Part shown: positions 34,148 to 42,673 of the stretch, piece by piece | Position numbering within the stretch: position 1 is the first letter of the stretch | Layout: every line of letters begins with the position of its first letter | DNA from: Paraburkholderia phytofirmans PsJN | GTDB taxonomy: Bacteria > Pseudomonadota > Gammaproteobacteria > Burkholderiales > Burkholderiaceae | DNA: 64,000 nt | NCBI RefSeq assembly: GCF_000020125.1 | Contig: NC_010681.1 | Coordinates: 1,860,001-1,924,000, forward strand | Direction: 5' to 3' | Program-made: the position numbers and the translations under genes | The notes under the pieces: model-generated | Told to the model about the DNA's origin: nothing | Databases searched by the model: none | The model's input: the letters and a program-made list of their open reading frames with translations, nothing else

Positions 34148-36646
34148 TCAGGCCGCGAGCTCCAGCGCCTTTTCCAGCGCCTCCTTGCGTTTCTGCAGAT
34201 TGGCGAGCATGCCGAAGTCGGCGGGGAAATCGTCCACCTTCACGACTTGCGCGCCGTAACGCGCGTAGTCGTCGAGCACGCGGCGGTCGTCGGCGTCGAG
34301 CAGGCCTTTTTTCTGTGCGGTGTCGGTCCATGCGGCCAGTTGCGGCAGGCTTTGCGGCATCGGTTCGAGCCGTCCTTGCTTGACGGCTTCGCGCAGCTTC
34401 TGCTCGATCTGCGTGAAGCGCGGGTTCAGCTCGAACACCAGTTCACCGTAGCCGAGCGCATCGACATCCGGATGCGGCACGTATGAATCGGACACCAGAC
34501 GATTGCGGGCGGCGCCTGGTGTTTGCATCAGTTCGGCAATCTCGCTGCCGAGGCGGTCGGACGGCTCGCGGTGCGGCAGTCCGAACGGAAACGCGAGCAC
34601 GCGCACGAGGCCGGCGGCGAGGCGGTTCGGATAGTTGGCGAGCACGCCGTCGAGCGCGTGTTGCGCCTTGTACAGCGAGTCCTCGACGCCCCAGCGGACC
34701 AGCGGCAGGTCTTCTTCCTGACGGCCTTCGTCTTCGAAACGCTTGAGCGTGGCGGAGATCAGGTAGAGCTGCGACAGCACGTCGCCCAGACGCGCGGAGA
34801 TGCGCTCGCGGCGTTTCAGATCGCCGCCGAGCACGAACATCGAGACATCGGCGAGCAACGCGAACGCGGTGGAGAGGCGGGTGGCCGCGCGGTAGTAAGC
34901 ATGCAGCGGCGCATGCGCCGTGCGCGGTTTGGCGATGAACGCGCCGCCCGTCACGCCATAAACAAAACTGCGCACTACGTTGGAGAGCGTGAAGCTGACG
35001 TGGCCGAAGAACGCCTCATCGAAATCGCGCAGTGCCTTGGCGCGATCGGTCTCGCGCGTGGCGGCCATTTCCTTCAGCACATACGGATGACAACGAATCG
35101 CCCCCTGGCCGAAGATGATCAGGCAGCGCGTGAGAATGTTGGCGCCTTCCACGGTGATCGCGATCGGCACCTGCTGATAGGCGCGCGCGAGAAAGTTCGA
35201 CGGCCCCATGCAGATGCCCTTGCCGGCGGCGATATCCATGCCGTCGTTGATGACCATGCGAGCGCGCTCGGTGATGTGATATTTGGCGATCGCGGAGATC
35301 ACCGAAGGCTTTTCGCCGAGATCCACCGCATGCGCGGACAAACGGCGCGCGGCGTCCATCACGTACAGGTTGCCGCCCATGCGGCCGAGCGCTTCCTGCA
35401 CGCCTTCGAACTTGCCGACGGCGGTGCGGAACTGGCGGCGAACCGCCGCGTAGGCGCCGGTGCCGCGCACGGCGATCTTCGCCATCCCCACATTCGACGA
35501 AGGCAGCGAAATCGCCCGTCCCGCCGCGAGACATTCCATCAGCATGCGCCAGCCGTTGCCGACCTGGGCGCGTCCGCCGATCACCCAGTCGAGCGGAATG
35601 AACACGTCCTTGCCTGAGTTCGGGCCGTTCTGGAACACCGCGTTCAACGGCCAGTGACGCCGGCCGATGTTCACGCCCGGATGGTCGGTCGGAATCAGTG
35701 CGCACGTGATGCCGGGTTCATCGTCGTTGCCGAGCAGATGTTCGGGATCGAGCGCGCGAAACGCGAGGCCGAGCACGGTCGCGATCGGGCCGAGCGTGAT
35801 GTAGCGCTTGTCCCATGTGACGCGAAAACCCAGCGTCTCGCGGCCTTCGAACATGCCCTTGCACACGATGCCGACATCGGGAATTGCCGCCGCGTCGGAA
35901 CCCGCATACGGGCTCGTCAACGCAAAGCAGGGGATTTCCTCGCCGCGTGCGAGACGCGGCAGGTAGTGGTTCTTCTGCTCATCGGTGCCGTAGTGCATCA
36001 GCAGTTCGGCGGGGCCGAGCGAGTTCGGCACCATCACCGAAACGGCGGCGGCCGAGCAGCGCGTGGCGAGCTTCATGATGACCTGCGAATGCGCGTAGGC
36101 GGAGAACTGTTTGCCGCCGTACTGCTTCGGAATGATCATGCCGAGAAAGCCGCGTTCCTTGATGTACTGCCAGGTTTGTGGCGACAGGTCTTGCCAGACC
36201 ATGGTGGTTTCCCAGTCGTTCGCGAGGTCGCACAGCTTCTCGCATTCGACGTCGAGGAACGACTGTTCTTCCGCAGTCAGCGTGGCGGGGCCGTAGCCGA
36301 GCAGCTTGTCCCAGTGCGGACGCCCGGAGAACAGTTCGGCGTCCCACCAGACCGTGCCGGCTTCGATCGCGTCGCGCTCGGTCGGCGACATCTCCGGCAG
36401 GATCTTGCGGAAGATGTCGAGCACGGGCTTGGCGAACCACGTGCGCCGCAGCGGTTTGAGCGCGAGCACGAGGGCGGGGAGGACGAAGACGATGGCGAGC
36501 AGCGTGGTGGCCACCGGACCCGCCGCTCCGCTGACATGCGCGGCCGCCACCCAGACGATCATGAAGGCCAGCCACCATGCCGCGCGCGCCTGAACGTAGA
36601 CGAGCGCGAAGGCGGCAATCACTAACACCAGGATAAACCACGGCAT
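34148..36646 (-). CDS. fadE: Acyl-CoA dehydrogenase, FadE type
   Basis: An 832-residue protein, close to the 814 of E. coli FadE and much longer than ordinary acyl-CoA dehydrogenases. An N-terminal hydrophobic region (MPWFILVLVIAAFALVYVQA and a second pair, about 1-65) suggests membrane association. The core has FALTSPYAGSDAAAIPD, GFRVTWDKRYITLGP and MIVNDGMDIAAGKGICMGPS, and a long C-terminal extension follows. It catalyses the first oxidation of beta-oxidation. GAGGAGG precedes the ATG. Confidence 0.94.
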   Translation of the reverse strand: MPWFILVLVIAAFALVYVQARAAWWLAFMIVWVAAAHVSGAAGPVATTLLAIVFVLPALVLALKPLRRTWFAKPVLDIFRKILPEMSPTERDAIEAGTVWWDAELFSGRPHWDKLLGYGPATLTAEEQSFLDVECEKLCDLANDWETTMVWQDLSPQTWQYIKERGFLGMIIPKQYGGKQFSAYAHSQVIMKLATRCSAAAVSVMVPNSLGPAELLMHYGTDEQKNHYLPRLARGEEIPCFALTSPYAGSDAAAIPDVGIVCKGMFEGRETLGFRVTWDKRYITLGPIATVLGLAFRALDPEHLLGNDDEPGITCALIPTDHPGVNIGRRHWPLNAVFQNGPNSGKDVFIPLDWVIGGRAQVGNGWRMLMECLAAGRAISLPSSNVGMAKIAVRGTGAYAAVRRQFRTAVGKFEGVQEALGRMGGNLYVMDAARRLSAHAVDLGEKPSVISAIAKYHITERARMVINDGMDIAAGKGICMGPSNFLARAYQQVPIAITVEGANILTRCLIIFGQGAIRCHPYVLKEMAATRETDRAKALRDFDEAFFGHVSFTLSNVVRSFVYGVTGGAFIAKPRTAHAPLHAYYRAATRLSTAFALLADVSMFVLGGDLKRRERISARLGDVLSQLYLISATLKRFEDEGRQEEDLPLVRWGVEDSLYKAQHALDGVLANYPNRLAAGLVRVLAFPFGLPHREPSDRLGSEIAELMQTPGAARNRLVSDSYVPHPDVDALGYGELVFELNPRFTQIEQKLREAVKQGRLEPMPQSLPQLAAWTDTAQKKGLLDADDRRVLDDYARYGAQVVKVDDFPADFGMLANLQKRKEALEKALELAA

Positions 36647-37070
36647 GACGTTTCCTCCTCTTTCGATGGTGCGTGCGGACGCATCCACGCAGCGCGGATG
36701 GTTCGCGTTCTATTGAATTTCTGCCTCACGCTCGCGCTGCCTCGTCACGCGTACTGCGTCTGCGTTTGCGCGTCGTGTGTGCAGTTCGACAGCGCGGCGT
36801 TGCTTAGGTGCGGAACTTAGACGTGCTGCTCGGGTATGCGGCGTTCATCGTGTTCGGCTGCCTTCTCGCTGAGTGTTGATTGAGTACTTGTTGCCTGTTT
36901 TGCGTTGACTGTCGGCGTAGAGTTTGCCGGTGGACTGCTGGTTCGACATTGCGGCATGCTTACTATTCTGGTTTGCCCGCATGACGCGGTAGTGATTCGC
37001 TTGACTGCTCGCGCAGGTGCCGCATGCGGGCAACGGCTCATGACGGCGCATTGCCCGCAGCGCCCGCTCG
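36647..37070. other. Intergenic between tetR and fadE, 424 bp
   Basis: No convincing gene. It is less G+C-rich than its flanks in the middle (36840-36960). The fadE promoter may lie here, but I see no clear -35/-10 pair and no copy of the tetR-proximal inverted repeat. Confidence 0.45.
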
Positions 37071-37937
37071 CTAAGCCGCGCCGTAAAACGCGTGCTGACG
37101 CGAACCTGCTTCCAGGTCGCCGCCTCGATGTTCGCTTTCCGATACGGCCGGCGATGGCGACTCCGATCCGCCCTCGGTGCGCGTCGCGCTCGCAGCTTCA
37201 GTACTGCCGACGCCGGCGCACTCCAAGCCGCCTTCGCTAGCGTCGCCGAGTACCGCGGCGAACGCGGCCAGTTGCGTGCCGTCGGGCAACGGCGCCTTGA
37301 GCGCGGCCACCATCAGCGAAGCGAGACGGGCGATGAGTTGCAGGTCGTTCATCGACTTGCCCTGCGAGAACTCGGAAAGCAGGCTGTCCGTGTCGGTGCC
37401 GGCCAGCACGCCCGACAGCGCGCCGATCGCGAAGTGCAGACGCCAGCCGAGTTCCTCGCGCGGCAGATGCGGCAGCGCGCGCTGGAACGCATCGAAAAAA
37501 CGCACCGCCACAGAGGCGTAATGCCCGTTGAGAAAGTCGCGAATGAACGACGACGGATCGGTATAAGCGCGGCCGAGCAAACGCAGAAACGCCTTGCCGC
37601 CTACGCGGGGGTCGCGCGACAGACGCAGCGCCGGAATGAACATCGCGCCGAGCACATGCTCGCAGGTTAGACGCTCGCCGAGCAGGGTGTCGAAGCGGTC
37701 GAGCAGCTTGAGCCGCTCCTGGTTGAGATGGTCGAGGCGGCGCGACAGCATCGAGTGAATCAGCGATTCCTTGCTGCCGAAGTGATAGTTCACTGCCGCG
37801 AGATTGACTTCGGCACGCGAAGTAATCTGGCGCAACGACATGGCCTCATAACCGCAGTCGATGAAGAGCGTTTCAGCGGCGTCGAGGATGCGGGACTTCG
37901 TATCGCCGGCATGCCGGCCTGTTGTGCGAACTGCCAT
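37071..37937 (-). CDS. TetR/AcrR-family regulator of the beta-oxidation cluster
   Basis: A 288-residue regulator. The N-terminal helix-turn-helix is in KSRILDAAETLFIDCGYEAM then SLRQITSRAEVNLAAVNYHF (about 10-55). The ligand domain follows, and the C-terminal 60 residues are Ser/Glu/Gly-rich. The N-terminus resembles PsrA/FadR-type TetR regulators that respond to acyl-CoA, which suits its position upstream of fadE-fabG-maoC-thiolase-fadD. GGGAGA precedes the ATG at 37937. A perfect inverted repeat 45 bp upstream is a likely autoregulatory operator. Confidence 0.88.
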   Translation of the reverse strand: MAVRTTGRHAGDTKSRILDAAETLFIDCGYEAMSLRQITSRAEVNLAAVNYHFGSKESLIHSMLSRRLDHLNQERLKLLDRFDTLLGERLTCEHVLGAMFIPALRLSRDPRVGGKAFLRLLGRAYTDPSSFIRDFLNGHYASVAVRFFDAFQRALPHLPREELGWRLHFAIGALSGVLAGTDTDSLLSEFSQGKSMNDLQLIARLASLMVAALKAPLPDGTQLAAFAAVLGDASEGGLECAGVGSTEAASATRTEGGSESPSPAVSESEHRGGDLEAGSRQHAFYGAA

Positions 37938-37981
37938 GTTGCGTCTCCCAGTTGCCGGGCATCCGGCGCGCAAACAAGCGA

Positions 37982-37999
37982 TTCAAATGTTTATTTGAA
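37982..37999. promoter_or_regulatory. Probable TetR operator
   Basis: TTCAAAT-gttt-ATTTGAA, a perfect 7-bp inverted repeat with a 4-bp spacer, centred about 53 bp before the tetR start. It resembles the CAAAC-N-GTTTG-like sites known for PsrA-type fatty-acid regulators. It is A+T-rich in a G+C-rich context. Confidence 0.6.
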
Positions 38000-38125
38000 A
38001 CGGCCGTTTTTTTCAGGATAAGAAGAAACGATGCGTGCGATCAAGGGGTCACAGTCGACTAACTCCTCTAGAAGACCTGACGAGGGTCTGTCTTTCCATT
38101 GAGCGCGGCACGTCAATCCGCGCGG

Positions 38126-38164
38126 AAATAAAAAAGGCCGTTCCGATGAAAATCGGAACGGCCT
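38126..38164 (-). terminator. Intrinsic terminator of the MFS transporter gene
   Basis: On the minus strand a perfect 13-bp stem (AGGCCGTTCCGAT and its complement, 38135-38147 and 38152-38164) with a tetraloop is followed by TTTTTATTT. It lies 134 bp beyond the transporter stop. Confidence 0.85.
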
Positions 38165-38297
38165 CGTATTGCTTGCTACTTTGTTTGGCCCTGCGTTTGT
38201 TGGCTGACGCGTGCTTTGCGTCGCGGCGGTTCGAGCCGCCTTTGCCGTCTATTGTGCCCGATAACGCGCCGGTAAAATAGCTGTTTGGTTCGAACGC

Positions 38298-39518
38298 TTA
38301 AAGCTGCGCCGCGACCTGTTTCGCCGACTGCGTCATGTCGATGCCGCGGCGCTCGCGGCTGAACGGAATCAGCGCGGCGATCACCACTGCCACGATGCCG
38401 ATCACGATCGCCATGATGAGCGCGTAGTTGTTGCCGTGCGCTTCGGCGGCGCTCGCCTGCAACGGACCGTTCACCGACGCGATCAGATTGCCGAGCTGAT
38501 ACACGAGGCCGGGGAAGGTCGCGCGAATTTCATCGGGCGAGATTTCGTTCAGGTGTACTGGAATCACACCCCACGCGCCTTGCACGGAGATCTGCATCAG
38601 GAAGGCGCCCACCGCGAGCAGCACCGGCGTGGTCGAGAAGGCCCACAGCGGCAGCACCGGCAACGCGATCAACGCAGCGATGAAGATCGCGCGTTTGCGG
38701 CCGATCTTCTCCGACAACGCACCGAAGAACAGCCCGCCGCAAATTGCGCCGACGTTCAGCGTGATTGTTATCCACGACACCGTATGCGCATCGAACTGAT
38801 GCTGCACGCGCAGGAAGGTCGGATACAGATCCTGCGAACCGTGCGAGAAGAAGTTGAACGCGGTCATCAGAACGATCGCGTACAGCGACAGCTTGACGTT
38901 CTGCCTGAGCGTGGCGACGAGACCCGGACGCGCTTTCTTTTCGAGCGTCTTGAAAGCGGGCGACTCGGGCACGTGCGCGCGCACGTACAACACGAGCAAA
39001 GCCGGCAACACGCCGACAAAGAACATGCCGCGCCAGCCGATGTACTGATAGAACACGCCGAACACGACCGAAGCGAGCAGATAGCCGCTCGGATAGCCGG
39101 CTTGCAGCAGACCCGAGACGATGCCGCGCGACTTCGGCGGCACGGTTTCCATGGTCAGTGCGCCGCCGACGCCCCATTCGCCGCCCATCGCGATGCCGAA
39201 CAGCGCGCGCAGCACGAGCAGGGTGGCGAGATTCGGCGAAAAGCCGGACAGCAATTCGAGCAACGAGAAACACGCGATGTTGACCATCAGCGTGGGACGG
39301 CGGCCGTACTTGTCGGCGAGCCAGCCGAAAATCAATGCGCCGAGCGGACGCATCACCAGGGTCAACATAATGCCGAAGGCGACTTCTGGGATTTTTGTAT
39401 TGAACTCCGCCGCAATATCTTTCAATACGAACACCATTAGAAAGAAATCGAATGCGTCGAGTGTCCAGCCCAGATAGGCAGCGATCGTGACGTTTCTCTG
39501 TTCCCGTGTCCAACTCAT
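38298..39518 (-). CDS. MFS transporter (metabolite:H+ symporter type)
   Basis: A 406-residue twelve-helix transporter. MFS signatures: GWLADKYGRRPTLMVN after helix 2, RALFGIAMGGEWGVGGALTM (helix 4) and GALSEKIGRKRAIF in the second half. The GGEWG motif and the opening YLGWTLDAFDFFLMVF are typical of the sialate/lactate/aromatic-acid permease group. I cannot name the substrate. AGGAG precedes the ATG at 39518. A strong terminator follows, so it is probably monocistronic. Confidence 0.88.
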   Translation of the reverse strand: MSWTREQRNVTIAAYLGWTLDAFDFFLMVFVLKDIAAEFNTKIPEVAFGIMLTLVMRPLGALIFGWLADKYGRRPTLMVNIACFSLLELLSGFSPNLATLLVLRALFGIAMGGEWGVGGALTMETVPPKSRGIVSGLLQAGYPSGYLLASVVFGVFYQYIGWRGMFFVGVLPALLVLYVRAHVPESPAFKTLEKKARPGLVATLRQNVKLSLYAIVLMTAFNFFSHGSQDLYPTFLRVQHQFDAHTVSWITITLNVGAICGGLFFGALSEKIGRKRAIFIAALIALPVLPLWAFSTTPVLLAVGAFLMQISVQGAWGVIPVHLNEISPDEIRATFPGLVYQLGNLIASVNGPLQASAAEAHGNNYALIMAIVIGIVAVVIAALIPFSRERRGIDMTQSAKQVAAQL

Positions 39519-39926
39519 TGATTGTTCTCCTGGTTCTCCATTCACCCGTGTTCAACGACGGGTGGCTCCGCAGCCCCGTACGCCCCGTGGCATGGGCTTC
39601 GAGCGAGTGTACGCCGACTGTTAAACGCTTGCATGGATGAAGGCACGTTTATCCGTATTAATCCCTAACGCGGATTTCACGCGTAATCGCGACGTGCGTT
39701 TAGTGTCGGGAAAATGTAATTATTGTATTAACGGTGTGGGCCATTAAGTTTGTCATTTGTAATCTATTTTGAGTGTGATTTCGTGCTAATCCGGTCATTT
39801 TGACTTTAGGTGACTGGCTTCCCGGTAGAGGTGACGCTCGCGGAATTCCGGTTGGCGGCGCTGCCGGCCGGCGGGTATAACAGCGGCTCGCGGCGTTTCG
39901 CGTTGCGCATACAAGGGAGCTTACCA
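39519..39926. other. Divergent promoter region, 408 bp
   Basis: Lies between the MFS gene (leftward) and the MAPEG gene (rightward). The segment 39640-39800 is distinctly A+T-rich, as expected for promoters, but I cannot pick one -35/-10 pair with confidence. No gene seen. Confidence 0.5.
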
Positions 39927-40301
39927 ATGACAATTCCGCATTTATGCCTGCTCGTCGTCGCGCTGTTGCCGTTTCCGTGGACCATGCTCGCAAAAGTCAG
40001 CAGACACTACGACAATCGCACGCCACGCGCCTATCTTGCCGGTCTCGACGGCTGGCGCGCGCGGGCTCATGCGGCGCATCAGAATGCGTGGGAGGCGTTG
40101 GCCATGTTCACCGCGGCGATCGTCGTCGCAGGACAGGCGGGAGGATCGAGCACGTGGATCAACTGGCTGGCGATCACGTTCGTCGTCTCACGCGTGCTGC
40201 ACGGCGTGCTGTATGTCGCGAACCTAGCGTCGCTGCGTTCGCTGGTGTGGTTCGTCGGCGTGGCGTGCGTGGTGTCGATGTTCGTCGTTTCCATTCGCTA
40301 A
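39927..40301 (+). CDS. MAPEG-family membrane protein
   Basis: A 124-residue protein with four predicted helices: HLCLLVVALLPFPWTMLAKV, ALAMFTAAIVVAGQAG, WLAITFVVSRVLHGVLYVAN and LVWFVGVACVVSMFVVSI. The polar segment RARAHAAHQNAWEALAMF carries the Arg/His/Asn-x-x-Glu pattern of bacterial MAPEG proteins. Eukaryotic relatives are glutathione-dependent; the bacterial role is unclear. AGGGAG precedes the ATG. Confidence 0.85.
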   Translation: MTIPHLCLLVVALLPFPWTMLAKVSRHYDNRTPRAYLAGLDGWRARAHAAHQNAWEALAMFTAAIVVAGQAGGSSTWINWLAITFVVSRVLHGVLYVANLASLRSLVWFVGVACVVSMFVVSIR

Positions 40302-40376
40302 TCATGGGCGATGGGATCGCGCGAGTCGCGCGGTGCGAGCCGCCGTTGCTGAATTGAGTCGAAGGAGGAGTCGCCG

Positions 40377-40898
40377 ATGAGCTTGCCGCACTTCACGACC
40401 GCGCGTTTGCTGTTGCGTCCGCGCTGCTTCGACGATCTCGAAGCATGCCTCGCCATGGATCGCGACGTCGAGGTCACGCGGCATATTCCGGGTCCGTGGC
40501 AGGACCCTGTCGCGCATCGGCGGTTTGTCGAGGGGCGCATGCGCTGCGCCTATCCCGACGGGCTCGGCTACTGGTCGATCTTCGAACGCGCTGCGCCGGA
40601 GCGTTTTCTCGGCTGGGTGCTGCTGATTCCAGAAGACGGCGCCGGCCCCGAGGTCGAAATCGGCTGGCGCCTGGTGCGCTCCGCGTGGGGCCGAGGCATC
40701 GCGGGAGAGGCCGCGCGAGCGGTCATCGAGCACGCGTTCGCGACGGTCGGACTGAGCGCTGTGGTGGCGGGTATCGCGGCGGAAAACGCCGCTTCGCGAC
40801 GGCTTGCCGCCAAACTGGGCATGCGCTGCCCGGAAGGCGCGCCGGTCGACGCGGACGGGTATGTGCGCTATCGGATCGAACAAGCCCACGCGGGTTGA
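40377..40898 (+). CDS. GNAT acetyltransferase (RimJ/RimL-like)
   Basis: A 173-residue protein. It opens with TARLLLRPRCFDDLEACLAM, typical of RimJ/RimL-type GNATs. The acetyl-CoA loop is in EIGWRLVRSAWGRGIAGEAA then RAVIEHAF, followed by ENAASRRLAAKLGM. It probably acetylates a protein N-terminus or a small amine; the substrate is unknown. A very strong GAAGGAGGAG lies before the ATG. Confidence 0.88.
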   Translation: MSLPHFTTARLLLRPRCFDDLEACLAMDRDVEVTRHIPGPWQDPVAHRRFVEGRMRCAYPDGLGYWSIFERAAPERFLGWVLLIPEDGAGPEVEIGWRLVRSAWGRGIAGEAARAVIEHAFATVGLSAVVAGIAAENAASRRLAAKLGMRCPEGAPVDADGYVRYRIEQAHAG

Positions 40899-41044
40899 AA
40901 CGCCAGTTTTCCGGTGCCCGCAAGGCGCGGCATCGCTATATATGCAGCACACGCATCAGTCGAGCTGAAAAATCAATTGGATTCATGTTGCGTTGCGGAA
41001 TAAGATGGCTGCCATCCCACTTATTTCGCTGTTGTCGACGCGCC

Positions 41045-42376
41045 ATGTCAGTCAAATCAACCACTTCCGAGCCTGTACGCCGCGAGCACAGTCCCTTCGC
41101 CGTGGTCGCCGCCGTCACGCTGCTTACGGGCCTCGGCGCCGGCCTCGGCGGCATGTTGCTCGCGCTGCTGCTGCACGGCATCCAGCATCTTGCATACGGC
41201 TACAGCGTGACGCACGTGATCAGCGCGGAGAGTTTTCTGCAAGGCGTCAGCGCTGCCGCGCCCGAACGTCGCCTGCTGGTGCTGACGATTTGCGGCCTCA
41301 TCGCGGGGTTCGGCTGGTGGGCGCTGTATCGGTTCGGCCGGCCGCTCGTGAGCATTCGCCAGGCCGTCAAGTCCGACGATCCGCAAATGCCCGTCATGAG
41401 CACGACGATTCATGCCGTGCTGCAGATCGTCACCGTGGCGCTCGGCTCGCCGCTCGGCCGCGAAGTCGCGCCGCGCGAAATCGGCTCGGCGTTGGCCGGC
41501 TGGCTGTCGCGCCGGGCGGGCCTGTCGGCCGCGCAGAGCCGGATCATGGTGGCGTGCGGCGCGGGCGCCGGTTTGGCCGCTGTCTACAACGTGCCGCTCG
41601 GCGGCGCGGTGTTCGTGCTCGAAGTGTTGCTGGGCACCTTCGGCTGGCCCGCTCTGGTGCCGGCTATCGTGACCTCGTCGGTGGCCGCGCTGGTCGCGCA
41701 ACTGGGATTGGGCAACGAGCATCAATATCTGGTTGCGTCGATGACGCTGAGCCCCGCGCTCGTGGTCTGGTCCGTGGTGTGCGGTCCGATTTTCGGCGTG
41801 GCGGCGTGGAGCTTCGCGGAACTGATGAAACGCTCGCGCGCGGCGGCGCCGAAGAACTGGCGCCTGCCGGTGTTGTCGCTGCTGAACTTCGCGACGATCG
41901 GCGTGTTCGCGATGCATTTCCCCCAGTTGCTCGGCAATGGCAAGGGACCTGCGGGGCTGGCGTTCGACGGCGGCCTGACCATCAGTCTCGCCGCGATGCT
42001 GCTGGTGCTGAAAGTGGTGATCACCGCGAGCAGTTTGCGCGCGGGCGCCGAAGGCGGGCTGCTCACGCCGGGGCTCGCGAATGGCGCGTTGCTGGCGATC
42101 GTGCTCGGCGGATTGTGGAGCCTCGCGTGGCCAGGGGCATCGTTGGGCGCATTCGCGGTGGTCGGCGCAACGGCGTTTCTCGCTGCCTCCATGCAGATGC
42201 CGATCACGGCCGTGGTGCTCATGTTCGAATTCACCCGCGTGAGTCAGGACTTTCTGATTCCCGTGTTGTTCGCCATGGGCGGCGCGCTGCTGGGTTTTCG
42301 TGCGTGCGCAAAGTGGGCGCCTGCGCTGCAGTCGAGCGTCGGGTTTGGCTGGAGTGGGGCGAGCAAGGCGCGGTAA
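41045..42376 (+). CDS. ClC-family chloride channel/transporter
   Basis: A 443-residue polytopic protein. ClC motifs: GSPLGREVAPREIGSALAGW (the GxExP motif with the gating Glu), GAGAGLAAVYNVPLGGAVFV then LEV, and SLRAGAEGGLLTPGLANGAL. The first ClC filter motif (GSGIP) is not recognisable; the matching region reads SDDPQMP, so ion selectivity is uncertain. The ATG at 41045 has no clear ribosome-binding site; an ATG at 40985 in the same frame is an alternative. Confidence 0.85.
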   Translation: MSVKSTTSEPVRREHSPFAVVAAVTLLTGLGAGLGGMLLALLLHGIQHLAYGYSVTHVISAESFLQGVSAAAPERRLLVLTICGLIAGFGWWALYRFGRPLVSIRQAVKSDDPQMPVMSTTIHAVLQIVTVALGSPLGREVAPREIGSALAGWLSRRAGLSAAQSRIMVACGAGAGLAAVYNVPLGGAVFVLEVLLGTFGWPALVPAIVTSSVAALVAQLGLGNEHQYLVASMTLSPALVVWSVVCGPIFGVAAWSFAELMKRSRAAAPKNWRLPVLSLLNFATIGVFAMHFPQLLGNGKGPAGLAFDGGLTISLAAMLLVLKVVITASSLRAGAEGGLLTPGLANGALLAIVLGGLWSLAWPGASLGAFAVVGATAFLAASMQMPITAVVLMFEFTRVSQDFLIPVLFAMGGALLGFRACAKWAPALQSSVGFGWSGASKAR

Positions 42377-42673
42377 GGCATGGGTCGCCTATGGTGACGC
42401 GGATGCTGGAAAACGAAAGGAGAGCGAAAGGAAAGCCGGCGTGCGCCTTGAAGTGAAATACGCTTATGTGAACGACAGCAGGAGCGTTACGTTCTCGATG
42501 CTCGCGGCACCGAGCGCTTCCTGGTGATGAGTCCGCTGGCCGGCGGATCCCGAATGTACAGTTTCAGCAGAATAATGCGCACCTTCTGATATGCTTTTTT
42601 CCGTGCTCCGGCGCGTGAAATCCGCGTCGGTACCGACGGCATGCGGTATCCACTCAAGAGGGTTGCGATCATC

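Noticed and set aside
36817..37041. Small minus-strand frame in the fadE-tetR gap
   Set aside because: No ribosome-binding site, no hydrophobic or domain pattern, and a similar overlapping frame exists in another phase.
40993..42456. 487-codon plus-strand frame overlapping the ClC gene in another frame
   Set aside because: The ClC frame has family motifs and membrane helices. This one is Arg-rich with none.
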